Assembly (NCBI GenBank): GCA_963920525.1
Contig: OY986435.1
Location: 269,991,574-270,055,573, forward strand
Direction: 5' to 3'
DNA from: Dichetophora obliterata
Lineage: Eukaryota > Arthropoda > Insecta > Diptera > Sciomyzidae
Length of the DNA: 64,000 nt
The first letter of the stretch is position 1. Every line of letters starts with the position of its first letter. Below, in pieces: positions 1-10,067 of the stretch. The notes beneath the pieces were generated by a model. The model made no database searches. It was not told where the DNA came from and was given only the letters and a program-made list of their open reading frames with translations. The position numbers and the translations under genes are program-made.

Positions 1-367
1 GCAGTGCTTCCCCGAACTCTACCATGGCCTGGGCGAACACGCTATTGTCCTCGCCGAGCTTCTTACCGTAAGTAAGCATGCATTCAGCGAGGAGGCCTTC
101 TGGCTGTGGATACGTGTTCGTCTTGGCCTGACCAGAGAGTTTGGAGATGCCCTTCACCGCAGCCATTTTCGCGCGTGCAGTTGGATTCGGTTGTAGGAAT
201 TCCTTGGTCTTCAATTGCAGCTCCTCGACCAGCTCTACGGTGACATCCGTCTTACGTTCCATTTCCATAAAGTCCATGTCCAGTTTGGTGCCCTCTGCAC
301 CACCCATTTTTTCCGTTACATACTGATTTGCTTTGTTGATCTGTTTCTTCAGCCCAGCAAACGCCAT
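1..367 (-). CDS. EndoA: Endophilin A, 5' coding exon (partial at window edge)
   Basis: Reads leftwards from an ATG at 367-365 without a stop to base 1, giving about 122 residues that begin MAFAGLKKQINKANQY. This is the N-terminal membrane-inserting amphipathic helix (about residues 1-20) and the first part of the N-BAR domain of endophilin A, including KLDMDFMEMERKTDV and the stretch around YPQPEGLLAEC. Endophilin A binds and curves membranes and recruits dynamin and synaptojanin during synaptic vesicle endocytosis; its C-terminal SH3 domain lies outside the window. The start fits: ATG follows GCTGAA and the protein begins exactly where fly endophilins begin. No intron interrupts the part seen. 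Base composition is clearly more GC-rich than the flanks. Family assignment is near certain from conservation; the paralogue (A rather than B) rests on the N-terminal sequence. Confidence 0.95.
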   Translation of the reverse strand, partial: MAFAGLKKQINKANQYVTEKMGGAEGTKLDMDFMEMERKTDVTVELVEELQLKTKEFLQPNPTARAKMAAVKGISKLSGQAKTNTYPQPEGLLAECMLTYGKKLGEDNSVFAQAMVEFGEAL

Positions 368-491
368 TTCAGCAGCTCTCTTATCAATCTATCACGAATT
401 TAGTAAAATTAAGGAAACAAACGACCAGCAAATAAATAATATTACAGATTTTCCTTTCCTTTTAGTTTTTCCTCGAGTTTCTTGAAGAGGG
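368..491 (-). other. EndoA: Candidate 5' UTR of endophilin A
   Basis: Upstream of the endophilin ATG on the minus strand a reasonable splice acceptor (pyrimidine-poor but ending tttgcag) ends at 492, so 491-368 could be the untranslated part of the first coding exon. No upstream exon or promoter could be identified. Inference only. Confidence 0.25.
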
Positions 492-1208
492 CTGCAAATC
501 GATATTGATAATTCTTCCACTGCAATTGAGTACGAAATGTCTTCATACAATTTGTCTATTCACAGTGAGTATAACAGCGAGAAATACGCAAACTCAATAT
601 TTGCGAAATTTGACAGCAATGCGTGTAAGTGAGAAAGAGCTGTTGACGACAGTATTACTACTTCACTTTTTTCCAGAGTACGTTCAGTGAAGTGGGGGCA
701 CTATCGTTAAATAAGTTCGAAAACCACGGTTGCTAATAAAACAAACTAATCTATAAATAGCCGGTTATATAATGACCTATGTTTTAGCATGAACAATAGA
801 GTGGACATTATTTTAAAAAGACCACCCCAAGGGCTCAAACTGTTGTAATTAATGATAAAATAATTAGTGAAAGTTTTTAGCAAGATATTGATGCATATAA
901 ACCCGTGCGCTTAAAACTTGCACAAGTGCATGAAAGAACAAAATTTTTTTTAATATTTTCATATGCAATTCCATTTGGAATAAGGAAACAGCTAAGATTT
1001 TTTTGTTTTTTCCAAAAAATTTTCAGTTTATTAAGGGTATTCACTTCAAATTACTTGAATAATTCAGTGGACAAAATTTTTATTTTTGGATTTTCCCAGC
1101 AATATATGTATTATTTTCGACTAATCTTGGTGCGCTGATTTCAAAACTATTTTTATATTTTTTCTATCATAACCAGTTTTTGAGACAAACGTCAGTTAAA
1201 TAGTTAAA
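492..1208. other. Non-coding, no recognisable feature
   Basis: AT-rich sequence with only short chance ORFs. It lies directly upstream of endophilin A and so may hold its promoter, but no TATA box or other element could be singled out. Confidence 0.4.
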
Positions 1209-1450
1209 AATTTGACCGTACAGAAGGTAACTTCCTCGTATGATGCAATACAGCCTCAGTCGCAGTTGCAGCCGCAGTCGCAGAGTTGTTCTTTGATCAC
1301 TGCAATACAACAGCAGCAGCAACATGTTTCTAAATTTAATAATGCATTTGAGCAGAAACAGCAACATCTGCAGCAGCAGTTTTAACAACAACAATTACTT
1401 CATCCTAGTAAAGTTCAGCCTCAACAAGTTCGATTTTTTAAAAATAATTT
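1209..1450 (+). pseudogene. Gln-rich coding-like fragment
   Basis: In the frame of 1248-1250 the sequence reads as alternating Gln-Pro/Ser/Leu and Gln runs (IQPQSQLQPQSQ, then IQQQQQHVSKFNNAF, then QKQQHLQQQF), followed by one in-frame TAA and QQQLLHPSKVQPQQVRFF. CAG and CAA are mixed, which suggests an old polyglutamine coding stretch rather than a recent CAG expansion. No start, splice site or domain is visible. It may be a decayed exon or retrocopy of a Gln-rich protein, or only an expanded simple repeat. Confidence 0.3.
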
Positions 1451-1675
1451 TTACAATTTATATATTTTATAATATATATACAAATTTAAGAAAAATTTTA
1501 CAAAATTTAATATAACATGATATTTTTAAAATTAAAACATCTATAGGTTTGTTCACTAACAAAACGTTGTTACAAATTGTTACAAGATCTTACTAGTAAA
1601 ACGTTCACGTAATCGATTTTTTAACAATTTTCATGACAAAAAATATTTTTAATAAAATGTTCAGTATCCTTTTGC

Positions 1676-2890
1676 TTATTTTAATTCCTGGATACGATTG
1701 GGCATACTGGATGTATACCTCCTCACAAATTCTGGTGGTATAGCCTCCCAAACGTCCTTTGTTCGCTCCCACAGCTCATTTACTCCTTTGAGCGGAGTAT
1801 TTACGTAAGTCCACAAATTCTCGATTGGATTCATGTTCAAAGATTGTGGAGGCCATTTCAATTTAACAAATTTCTGTTTTTGTATCCAGTCTTTGACAAC
1901 ATATGCAGTGTGCTTTGGATCATTGTCTTGCTAAAAATTACTTTTTCAGCAGCAAGACCCATATTTTTCACTACTCATGGTAGATTTTGATGCAGGATGG
2001 ACAGGTACTGTTCTTTACGCATAATACCATCGATGAGTATTAAGGGACCAACTCTATTTTGCGAAATAGCACCCCAAACCATTATTGACCCACCACCATG
2101 TTTTATTGTTTGCTTTACATGATGTGGTTGGGTTGTATTTGGGTCCTTGGTACAATACCACGCACGACCCTCTGATTGGAAACGGTTCATTTTAATCTCA
2201 TCAGACCAGATAACCTAAAATTCAAAAGAACAACGAATAAAAAATATTGCTTCACAATGTAACGTAAAAGACTCACCATATCCCAATCTGCGACTGTCGA
2301 GTGTTCATGCTTACTTACTTACTTACTTAGTTGGCGCTACAACCGTATGTCGGTCTTGGCCTCATCTAAGAATTTGCGCCAGCCATTTCTGTCTTTCGCT
2401 TCTTGCTGGCGCCAGTTGGAAATTCCAAGCTTCGTCAGGTTGTCCTCTACTTGGTCTTCCAACGAAGATGCGGTCGTCCTCTTCTGCGTTGACCGCCGCT
2501 GGGTACCGAATCGAATGTTTTCTTCACTGGAGCATCGTCTTTCGAGTGTTCATGCGCTGCAGCAAAATCCTGCCTCAACTTCACATGTCTTTTGGTCAGC
2601 ATTGGTTTTTTCTTCTCTGCTGCTTTAACGCCCAATTTCGTAATGCTTCGCCGAGCTGTCCACTGACTATCATTGATGTTTAAAATTTTCAGGAGTGACT
2701 GCATCGTTGCTGGTCACCAAGTTCGCAAGATGGCGGACCTCACTGTCGCTAATTTTTCTTGATCTAACTCCTTTGTTCTTAGGAACACTTTCCACTATAT
2801 TTTTTGCTTATGCGTGGCTTATTTGGAAATCTTTTACGACTTTTCTAACAGACTCCCCTTCCGCAATAAATTTATTATTTGATTTTTTCT
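1676..2890 (-). pseudogene. Tc1-like transposase, broken
   Basis: Minus-strand fragments follow the order of a Tc1-family DDE transposase. An N-terminal helix-turn-helix remnant (FQISHA.AKNIVE, then SRKISDSEVRHLANLV) lies at 2890-2700. The middle part (KKKPMLTKRHVKLRQDFAAA) is at about 2630-2560. The segment with TIKHGGGSIMVWGAIS is at 2190-1975, and the C-terminal catalytic block WPPQSLNMNPIENLW is at 1861-1676. Several frameshifts and stops separate them, and a 231-bp retroelement tail is inserted after FAAAHEHS. Terminal inverted repeats could not be fixed. The element is dead: it cannot encode transposase. Confidence 0.85.
2311..2541 (-). mobile_element. 5'-truncated LINE tail nested in the Tc1 copy
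   Basis: A 231-bp insertion is bounded by a 14-bp direct repeat, tcgagtgttcatgc, at 2297-2310 and 2542-2555. The minus-strand 3' end is an (AAGT)n tail at 2311-2330. It encodes a basic C-terminal segment (GGQRRRGRPHLRW) of the kind found at the ends of insect non-LTR retrotransposon ORFs. Removing it restores the Tc1 reading frame across AAHEHS/TVADWDM. Truncation, short-repeat tail and target duplication together indicate target-primed insertion. Confidence 0.85.
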
Positions 2891-3011
2891 TCAATATTGA
2901 TCATACCGCTTGCTTATATTATCTTTTAATAAGTACATTGCAATCAAGAAAAGGCTATTAAGCTTCAAAATAAGCAATAGATAACGGTACAATGTAAAAT
3001 TGAGAGTGAGT

Positions 3012-3209
3012 GCAAAACTGTAACATTTGTCTTTTTTTACATTTTTGTCTGCTAATTTTTTTGTTGTGTTTGATTAACTTCAAACCTATTTGGAAGAAAG
3101 AGAACAAGTGTACTAATCACATTATAATATAAAAATCTTTAATTCGTTATTGTTCGGAGAAGATAACGGTTGTTGAAATGAGAAGATTTAAAGCATGTTA
3201 CAGTTTTGC
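3012..3209. repeat. Inverted repeat pair beside the Tc1 relic
   Basis: gcaaaactgtaacat at 3012-3026 is repeated in inverse orientation at 3195-3209. It may be a small MITE or the inverted ends of the neighbouring Tc1 copy. No target duplication was seen. Confidence 0.4.
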
Positions 3210-3225
3210 TCCTCAGTGTACATAT

Positions 3226-4755
3226 TGTAGTATACAAAAATTTTTTTATTTTTTAACTTAGACATGGATGACATCATCTCTCAGCTCTGGAACGTCTAAA
3301 AAAACATATTAAAAAATAAGTTCTTCGCTATATCTGGTAGTTAAATCAAGTATTTTGGGCAAAAAATACTTTAGCCTTTACCCTTTTTAGTCAATTAATT
3401 ATATGATCTATAAAATTATTACATGAATTAAATTGAGAGCTTCAGATCAAGTAAGTTTTTAAGAATGCAACTCCCTTTTTTTTGTGTTTGTTCACATAAA
3501 ACTAAACTTTAATATTAATGGATTATAGAGGTCAAATATTATAGATGGACAAAGAGGTACCTTTAGAGATACTGAAAAATTACCTGAAATATTACCTTAT
3601 TTAGAAATTTTTTTGAACAGTTTACTAAACATAAACAAAGCTGTCATTTAGCAATTTATGACTGAAATGTAAAGCCAAAATTCCAAACTAAAGTTCAACA
3701 AATAAAAGCTCCACTTCAAGTGATCTTTCAACCTCTAAAATACTTAGATATTTTTTTTTAAATGGTGTTGCTATAAAAACACCTGATATGAGCGCTCCAA
3801 TAAATTTTGTTTAGTCTTTGTTCAGGGAACAAAAAAGGTGTGAGAGAAAAAATGGTGTTACTAGGAGGTATATAAAAACATATCGCTAATTTTCAAACTA
3901 ATAACTTTAATAATTAAAAAAATATACGATTTTGCTGAAAATGCGTTTCAATTTACTCGCACCTTGTATGAAAAGAGAGAGGCATATTTTCTTTTCACAC
4001 AGAGAGTATTGGATATAATAACATGAAATTTTAACACAATATAAAGCATGAATTAAAAAACAATTCTGCATCATTAACCTACAAATCGTGTTTTTTGAGT
4101 TAAAGTACATGACAGATATGTGAAATAATATGTGAACATTTTAGACCGATCGTTTGAATAGTTTTTTCGAAATCACGCAAACGAGGTCGAAAAACGTTGT
4201 TTCGTGAAAAAAAGTTTAAAGTTGTTTTGTTGCCATCTGGATACACCTGCTAAATAAGTATCTTATATGTTTTTCCATCTTGGCGAATTAAACAAGATGT
4301 TGTATACTTAGGGTATTCACAGTTTCCTTTTAAAGTTACGTGATTGAAGTAAAATATGTGGTAACTTTAGAAAGATAACTCATTAAAAGTGTGATCACCC
4401 CTTTACATATTAATTCTAAAATTCACATTTGCAAACGCTTCTGCTTCATCTGAGAAGAGTAGTTTAATCAATTCAAAGTTAACATTAATTTATTAAAATT
4501 TATTTCACTTTCCTTTCCAATCGGATCTTCTGCTTACATTTTCTGAACAATAAAATAAATCAACTGTCAGCATTGCCACATTACAACAAAAGACAAACAC
4601 GCTTCAAAGCATGGCAATTGTAATATTTTGTGTTATCTTTGTGTTATGCAAAACAAAAAAAAAAATAGTTACCAGATGGCAAAATATTTTAAAGTTAACA
4701 GTCGGCAAAGATACCACACCAGATAAAACGAAACTTGAGCACCCTAATGGTCCTG
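3226..4755. other. Non-coding, no recognisable feature
   Basis: AT-rich sequence with scattered short ORFs and no protein or repeat that I recognise. The fragment atggtcctgtta just before 4758 looks like the stub of another copy of the MITE that follows. Confidence 0.4.
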
Positions 4756-4758
4756 TTA

Positions 4759-5174
4759 TGGTCCAGTTAGCCTCGCATGGCACAGCAGCGCATGCAACGC
4801 AGATAAACAGCTAGCACACAGCTAAATAAATGGTGATTATGCAAAGCATAGTCACATGGTGAAAATAAAACAATAAAAAAGAAGAATACAACGATTTTAT
4901 TTTAATAAATTAACCGCACTTGATCAAACAATTTTACAACTTCACATCTGTTTTGCCAAAACGTCAAATACATAGAAGAATACACAGATATTAAAATGAA
5001 ATAGATCTTCCATGTTTATCTATGTAGTCAGAGATGCATTTCTGTTTTTATCTGAGCATTGCCATGCGTTGCCATGTTGTGCATAATCAGATACACACAA
5101 ATCCTATTGAACAGATTTCGATGTGACGCTTGTTAAGCCATGCACTGCTATGCCATGCGAGGCTAACTGGACCA
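4759..5174 (+). mobile_element. Harbinger-type MITE, left half of an inverted dimer
   Basis: A 416-bp element with terminal inverted repeats TGGTCCAGTTAGCC...GGCTAACTGGACCA, flanked by TTA on both sides (4756-4758 and 5175-5177). A 3-bp TTA/TAA duplication is typical of PIF/Harbinger elements. No coding capacity. It lies tail to tail with a second copy, the two sharing the central TTA. Confidence 0.8.
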
Positions 5175-5177
5175 TTA

Positions 5178-5605
5178 TGGTCCTGTTAGCCTCGCATGGC
5201 TTAACAAGCGTCACATCGAAATCTGTTTAGTGGGATTTGTGTGTATCTGATTATGCACAACATGACAACGCATGGCAATGCTCAGATAGAAACAGAAATG
5301 CATCTCTGACTACATAGATAAACATATAAGATCTATTCATTTTTATTTCTGTGTAATTCTTCTATGTTTTTGACGTTTTGGCAAAACAGATGTGAAGTTG
5401 TAAAATTATTTGACCAAGTGCGGTTAATTTATTAAAATAAAATCGTTGTATTCTTTCTTTTTATTGTTTTATTTTGACTATGTGACTAGGCGTTGCATAA
5501 TCACCATTTATTTGGCTGTGTGTTAGCTGTTTATCTGCGTTGCATGCGCTGCGTTGCATGCGCTGCTGTGCATTGGAAACGAACGATGCGAGGCAAACTG
5601 GACCA
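5178..5605 (-). mobile_element. Harbinger-type MITE, right half of an inverted dimer
   Basis: Second copy of the preceding element in opposite orientation, flanked by TTA (5175-5177) and TAA (5606-5608). The two arms pair almost base for base from the outer ends to the centre near 5176. Together they make a palindrome of about 850 bp. This arm differs by a duplicated gcgttgcatgc block and a small insertion containing attggaaacgaacgat near 5572. Confidence 0.8.
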
Positions 5606-5618
5606 TAATGTTGTCTAA

Positions 5619-6120
5619 TATACAGAGTGTCCAGTGTAAGAGTACGAATATTTAAGTATGATACTTCATTGTTAGGTCCAATTTCAAAATCTGAAAACAA
5701 GTGGCGCGTGAGCTAGAAAGATATATATTGTTGAAAAAGGATGAAAAATGCATCGTGCCACTTTTTTACATCTCCGCAACGTGACTATTTTATCTCTCTG
5801 TTCTTCTTGGCTGCGAAAAAAGAGCTCAAGCTTGTTTTTGACACTTAATATGTGATCGAAACTTAACGACGAATGAATTGAGAGAAACGTCAAAAACAAT
5901 GCATTGAAAATGCCGTCCGTCGCACATTTTTTTTTGTCCAATTCGTACTATATGCGTATACACTCACACTTCTTGAATTTTAGCTTTAGCTCTTTATCAA
6001 CTGCTCTAGTTTCATTTTCAATGAATAAAAATTGGCCAACACAATTAAGTATCATACGGGCTTTACGGAGGTGAAAGAGGAGGTCGAGTTATGCAAAAAT
6101 GGTATGGGAGGGGGGGTTAA
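5619..6120 (+). repeat. Repeat with acagagtgtccag end, split by a MITE
   Basis: Two halves (5619-5654 and 6063-about 6120) read as one repeat once the MITE between them is removed: acagagtgtccagtg, agagtacgaatattta, then cggaggtgaaagagg, aggtcgagtt and a G-run. Relatives lie at 8999-9088 and at 27622-27717, the latter uninterrupted. It is probably the end of a DNA transposon; the family was not identified. Confidence 0.6.
5655..6062 (+). mobile_element. Harbinger-type MITE, copy 1 (GTATGATACTT ends)
   Basis: A 408-bp non-coding element with inverted ends based on AGCCCGTATGATACTT (the left end is slightly eroded), flanked by TTA at 5652-5654 and 6063-6065. A near-identical 410-bp copy lies at 11752-12161. 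The uninterrupted relative of the target at 27622-27717 shows one TTA where this site shows two, which confirms the boundaries. Confidence 0.88.
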
Positions 6121-6649
6121 TTAATTAATGGTATGCAATCATGTGAAAGTAATGAAATCAACAAGAAAATACTATTCTTTCAAGTATGATTATATCAATA
6201 ATTGCACCATTGAATTATTATTATTGGAAACGAACGATAAGTTAATTGTTATATACATAAATAAAAAAAAGCCGAGCATACATATTTCAATTTAACAGCC
6301 ACCTACGTTTTTGTTCATACAAAGTATGCGCTCGGGCACTACTACGATTTCCGGGGCACCGCGGTTTGGAAGCGTTTTCTGGTAGAAAAAAAAATGTTAG
6401 ACGAAAAAATTAATTATACAACTAGTTATCGGTTTAATAATTTTTTTTTTTAAAAGATCTATTAAAAAACATCTTTTTTTGACATAATTCAATGGATTAA
6501 AAAAATTATCTTTTGATAGATAGTTAAATTACTTTTCTTTAATTAAAAGAACCGTTTTTTTTTACTAAATTTGAGTTATTAGGGTACTTAAAATATATCG
6601 TATATTTAAAGCTTACACTTTTTCTTTACGTTTAATATATTTAAATATA
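6121..6649. other. Non-coding, no recognisable feature
   Basis: AT-rich. Near 6300-6385 there is a GC-richer island (cgctcgggcactactacg, ccggggcaccgcggtttgg) that may belong to another repeat, but it could not be classified. Confidence 0.3.
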
Positions 6650-6651
6650 TA

Positions 6652-8216
6652 CAGTGTTGGGCAAAATAATAGCAACATAATCAGTGCGCTGCTACAAAAT
6701 CGTGTATCTTTTTAAATATTGGGGACACACAAAAATGATTATAAGAACCAAAGCATATTTTCATACATCATATTAAAAACAAATCATATTCAAATTTAGT
6801 TTTGTTTTTTTATTAAATTAAAAATTACTGTCACTACATTCTATTTATCTGAGAGCAAAATAAAAGCAACATTATTAATATTTGGTGTTAGATCCCTTAT
6901 TCTTGATAACCACTGCACATATAAGCGGCATCGACTCTATTAAATAAGATATGTTGGTCTTAGGTATTTGTTGCCAAATAAGTTTCAGGGCTTCATACAG
7001 TGCAGTCTTATTGAAAAATTTTTGGACAAGAAACTTTTACATTCAAAATCCCAAAAAGATTTTCAATGATATTCAAGTCGTTGTGATTGCGCCGGCCATT
7101 CAACAACTTGAATCCCATTGCCTATAATGTAATCTTTGAAGTGTGCTATTGGTCGTTGTTTGGCTGAAACGTTCACTGAAGCGACATATTCCATTCTGCA
7201 TGTGGTCGCACCTTGCTTTCTAAAATGTCTTTATATACAATGCCTATACAATACAATGTTTATATAAATGTCTTTTGCAGTTTCGGGCTTTCAATCGTGT
7301 ACTTGGGCAGCGCCGTACCGTGCACATCCCATCTGAATTAATTAAGTTGAACTTTGATTCTTCGCTATATGCGAATTTATGTGCTATTTTGCAAGGTGCT
7401 ATTTTGCAAGACTGCGTCTAAAAAACCATAAATTACAACTCGTTGTCACAATTTCAGACAGAATTTTTTAAATTATAGCACCTCACCTTGTCTTTTGTGC
7501 TTAACTGTAAGCAAAGGTTTCTTTGACGGTTTGTAACTTCTTAAATCGTTCTCAACGGCTCGTCTTCGAACAGTTATGTGATGGATATCTAAATCAAGTG
7601 TCCGAACAACCTCTTTGTATGTGGCAAATGGATTTCGTTTGAAGACGCCACAAATGTTCCTGTCATCACGCAGCGATGTCTTCCGTGGCCGCCCTCTTTA
7701 ATATACCGTTGTTACGTCTTTTGTGATGTTATACTTCTTTATTAATCTTCAAACTTTTGACCGATTAATATCAAACTGTTTCGTGTTAGATATTAGTGAT
7801 TTTCCCTTTTTATATTCGGAAAAAATTTTTAATTTTAGAGCTTCACAGTATTTATAACGTGCCATTATGAATGGAACAGTCAATGTCACAACTAGCGCAA
7901 AAACAAAACTAAACTTAAATGTTTATGACTCATACAATAACGGAACTTTTACCGATAATTCTTGGAACTTCTGTTCTCTTTTTACTTTTTTCAAGTTTTG
8001 TTGCTTTTTTGCTCACAGACAAATTGAGTGTTGTCACATTAATATTTAATTTAATAAAAAAAACCAAACCAAATTTTAATATGATTTGTTTTTCATATGA
8101 TGTATGAATATATGCTTTGGTTCCTGTAATCATTTTTGTGTGTCCTTAATATTTACAAAGATACACGGTTTTGTAGCAGCGCACTGATTAAGTTGCTATT
8201 CTTTTGCGCAACACTG
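6652..8216 (-). mobile_element. Full-length, inactivated Tc1-family element with IR/DR ends
   Basis: Begins CAGTGTTGGGCAAAATAATA and ends with its complement, flanked by TA at 6650-6651 and 8217-8218. Total 1565 bp. The inverted ends are about 220-230 bp long, far longer than simple Tc1 ends. Each carries two copies of a gNgcaaaataatagcaac-like motif, one outer (6656-6675 and its partner near 8195-8213) and one inner (6850-6870 and 8000-8018). That is the IR/DR arrangement of the Minos and Sleeping Beauty type, where the repeats are transposase binding sites. Confidence 0.88.
7040..7865 (-). pseudogene. Tc1 transposase relic inside the IR/DR element
   Basis: Minus-strand remains: the start lies near 7865. 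A paired-like DNA-binding region around RGRPRKTSLRDDRNICGV is at about 7700-7640, then FATYKEVVRTLDLDIHHITVR and PSKKPLLTVKHK at about 7630-7490, and a damaged WPAQS..LNIIENL block near 7100-7060. Stops, frameshifts and a large internal deletion remove most of the catalytic core. Not functional. Confidence 0.75.
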
Positions 8217-8418
8217 TATATATATTATACAGAATAATAATTTTTTTAAAAGAAATCAAAAAATAAAACAAAATAAAAAATAAAACAAATAATCAAAACA
8301 ACTTTCCGTACAAGCAAAAATCATTCCATCACCAAAAAACACCATAAAAATAAAATAAAACATACTTATTATATTTTAAATGAAAGATACATAAAAAATA
8401 ATTAAGAAATAATAAATA
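8217..8418. other. A/T-rich spacer
   Basis: Low-complexity AAATAAAAC-rich sequence following the Tc1 element. Nothing else seen. Confidence 0.4.
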
Positions 8419-8586
8419 ATAGAATTATTTCAGATTCAATGGCCCATTATCATAGTCAAAATAAAGTCGACTTTCAATTTAGTATAAGCATTTTTGACAG
8501 TTTTTCATTATAATATGTTGTCAAAAAGCTTTCACTAAATTTAAGCCGACTTTATTTCGACTATGATAATGGACCAATAATTCTAT
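8419..8586. mobile_element. Short palindromic MITE
   Basis: Inverted arms ccattatcatagtc, aataaagtcgacttt and aatttagt on the left match their complement on the right, ending ctatgataatggacc at 8574. Outside them aatagaattatt and aataattctatt extend the symmetry. No coding capacity. Confidence 0.7.
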
Positions 8587-8998
8587 TTGCTAATGTTTCC
8601 ATAATACATAGTAATAACGGTAGTTTTTGAGAAAATGGTGGTTTTATGTATGCAAATATTTTACTCTTACATATAAAAAGCTTCAAAATATTGAAATCTC
8701 AACGAATTTTATTTATTTAAAATTAACGGGAAAGCTTTTATATAATCTTTTAAATAAAACTTAAATCAGTAGTATTGGTTATACAGTAAGAAAAAAAGCC
8801 AGGTTTCTTAAAATATCTTATTAAATTGTTTTTCTTAAAAACTCTATTGTTTGAAAATAAATTGATAATCGATTTATCCTTCGGCCATTCTTCTTTTTAT
8901 TGACTTCTATTGACTACTTCATGAATCCACTGTCAAATCGTGGCACACTGGAAATCGTAGTATCCCCTGTGCAAGAAATTGGGTTTGATTCGTACGTA
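8587..8998. other. Non-coding, no recognisable feature
   Basis: AT-rich spacer between two repeats. Nothing supported. Confidence 0.4.
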
Positions 8999-9088
8999 TA
9001 CAGAGTGTCCAGCAAAAGAGTGCAACTATTTAAAGAAGTGAAAGGTGATGTCGATTTGAGCAAAAAATTGGGTATATTTTCACGCCCT
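8999..9088 (+). repeat. Diverged copy of the acagagtgtccag repeat
   Basis: Reads atacagagtgtccagcaa, aagagtgcaactattta, aagaagtgaaaggtga, tgtcgatttgag, which is colinear with the repeats at 5619 and 27622 but more diverged. Confidence 0.55.
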
Positions 9089-9185
9089 TAGGAGTTACTC
9101 GATGCACTCTATTGTTTTAGCAGATAAACTAACTCAAGGAAAACTTATTTTAAGATGTCATTTGAAAGGCATTGAATTGGCCGTT

Positions 9186-9466
9186 CTAACTGTGTATCAA
9201 CGAATCCACTCGATTTATCCATAACCATATTTAAGTATAGTTAACTTTGTTATTTTTTAAATTATGCTTATTACTATTATGTTATTGGAAAGAAAATTAA
9301 ATAAGTCACAAATTTTATCCTATAAAACATTTTGATTTTATACGCAAAATTCAGAGAAAATTGCACTCAAACTTGAAATTTTGTAGTTTCAACGGATTGA
9401 TCTCATCTTCGCACTAGCACAGATTGGTTATGGATGAATCGCGTGGGTTCGTTGATACACCGTTAG
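9186..9466. mobile_element. MITE with CTAACNGTGTATCAACGAA ends
   Basis: About 280 bp. Left ctaactgtgtatcaacgaa then atccataacca matches the inverted right end (tggttatggat and ttcgttgatacaccgttag) over about 42 bp. Interior is non-coding. Target duplication not resolved. Confidence 0.75.
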
Positions 9467-9605
9467 GCAAATTATTGCCTTTCACATGTGCTCCTAATAC
9501 TATGTTTCCATCTGCTCGAAATTTTGTGATTTTGTAAAAGTGATTTCAAAGTGTTTCCATCTGGCAAATCATGACAGCTAGATTTCATTTGACAATTAAG
9601 ACTTA

Positions 9606-10064
9606 TAGCGCATTCTTTTCTGGAAAAAAACTGCATTTTCTCTGACCTCTTCAAGAGTTCTGCATTTGTTCCTTTCTTTTCTAAAAAAAAATTTTTACCT
9701 CAAAATAAATCGTGTTCTTTTCTCGAAAATTCTTACCGCAAAAGTATACCAAATGCAGAATTTTCTGACCTGTAAGATTCTTCGGTTCTGCATTCTGCTC
9801 TCTAGTAATACCAACATAAAAACAAAAAAAAAAAATAATGTTGACAGTAATTTTATATGCTGAAAATTTTTTTAAATTTAGTCCAAAACAATTTTGATTA
9901 AAGTGGTTACTTTTAGTAAAATTAACAGCTCGATGAGTATTTATTAAAAATTCCATGCAGTCGTCTCAGATCAAAAGAAGTCAACATTCTGGAAATTCAG
10001 GTCAAAATCTAAAAAATTCTGAATTCCGTGAGGTCAGAATTTTTTTTCAGAAAAGAATGCGCTA
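9606..10064. mobile_element. Harbinger-type foldback MITE (TAGCGCATTC ends)
   Basis: Inverted ends tagcgcattcttttctg...cagaaaagaatgcgcta, flanked by TTA at 9603-9605 and 10065-10067. The interior repeats the ttctgacct motif in both orientations (near 9640, 9760 and 10030). The 3-bp TTA duplication points to PIF/Harbinger. Confidence 0.75.
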
Positions 10065-10067
10065 TTA

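Noticed and set aside
2347..2961. Plus-strand ORFs of 71-93 codons at 2.3-3.0 kb
   Set aside because: They are antisense shadows of the Tc1 transposase and the nested LINE tail.
7867..8133. Three overlapping ORFs of about 60 codons near 7.9-8.1 kb
   Set aside because: They lie inside the right inverted end of the Tc1 element and match nothing.
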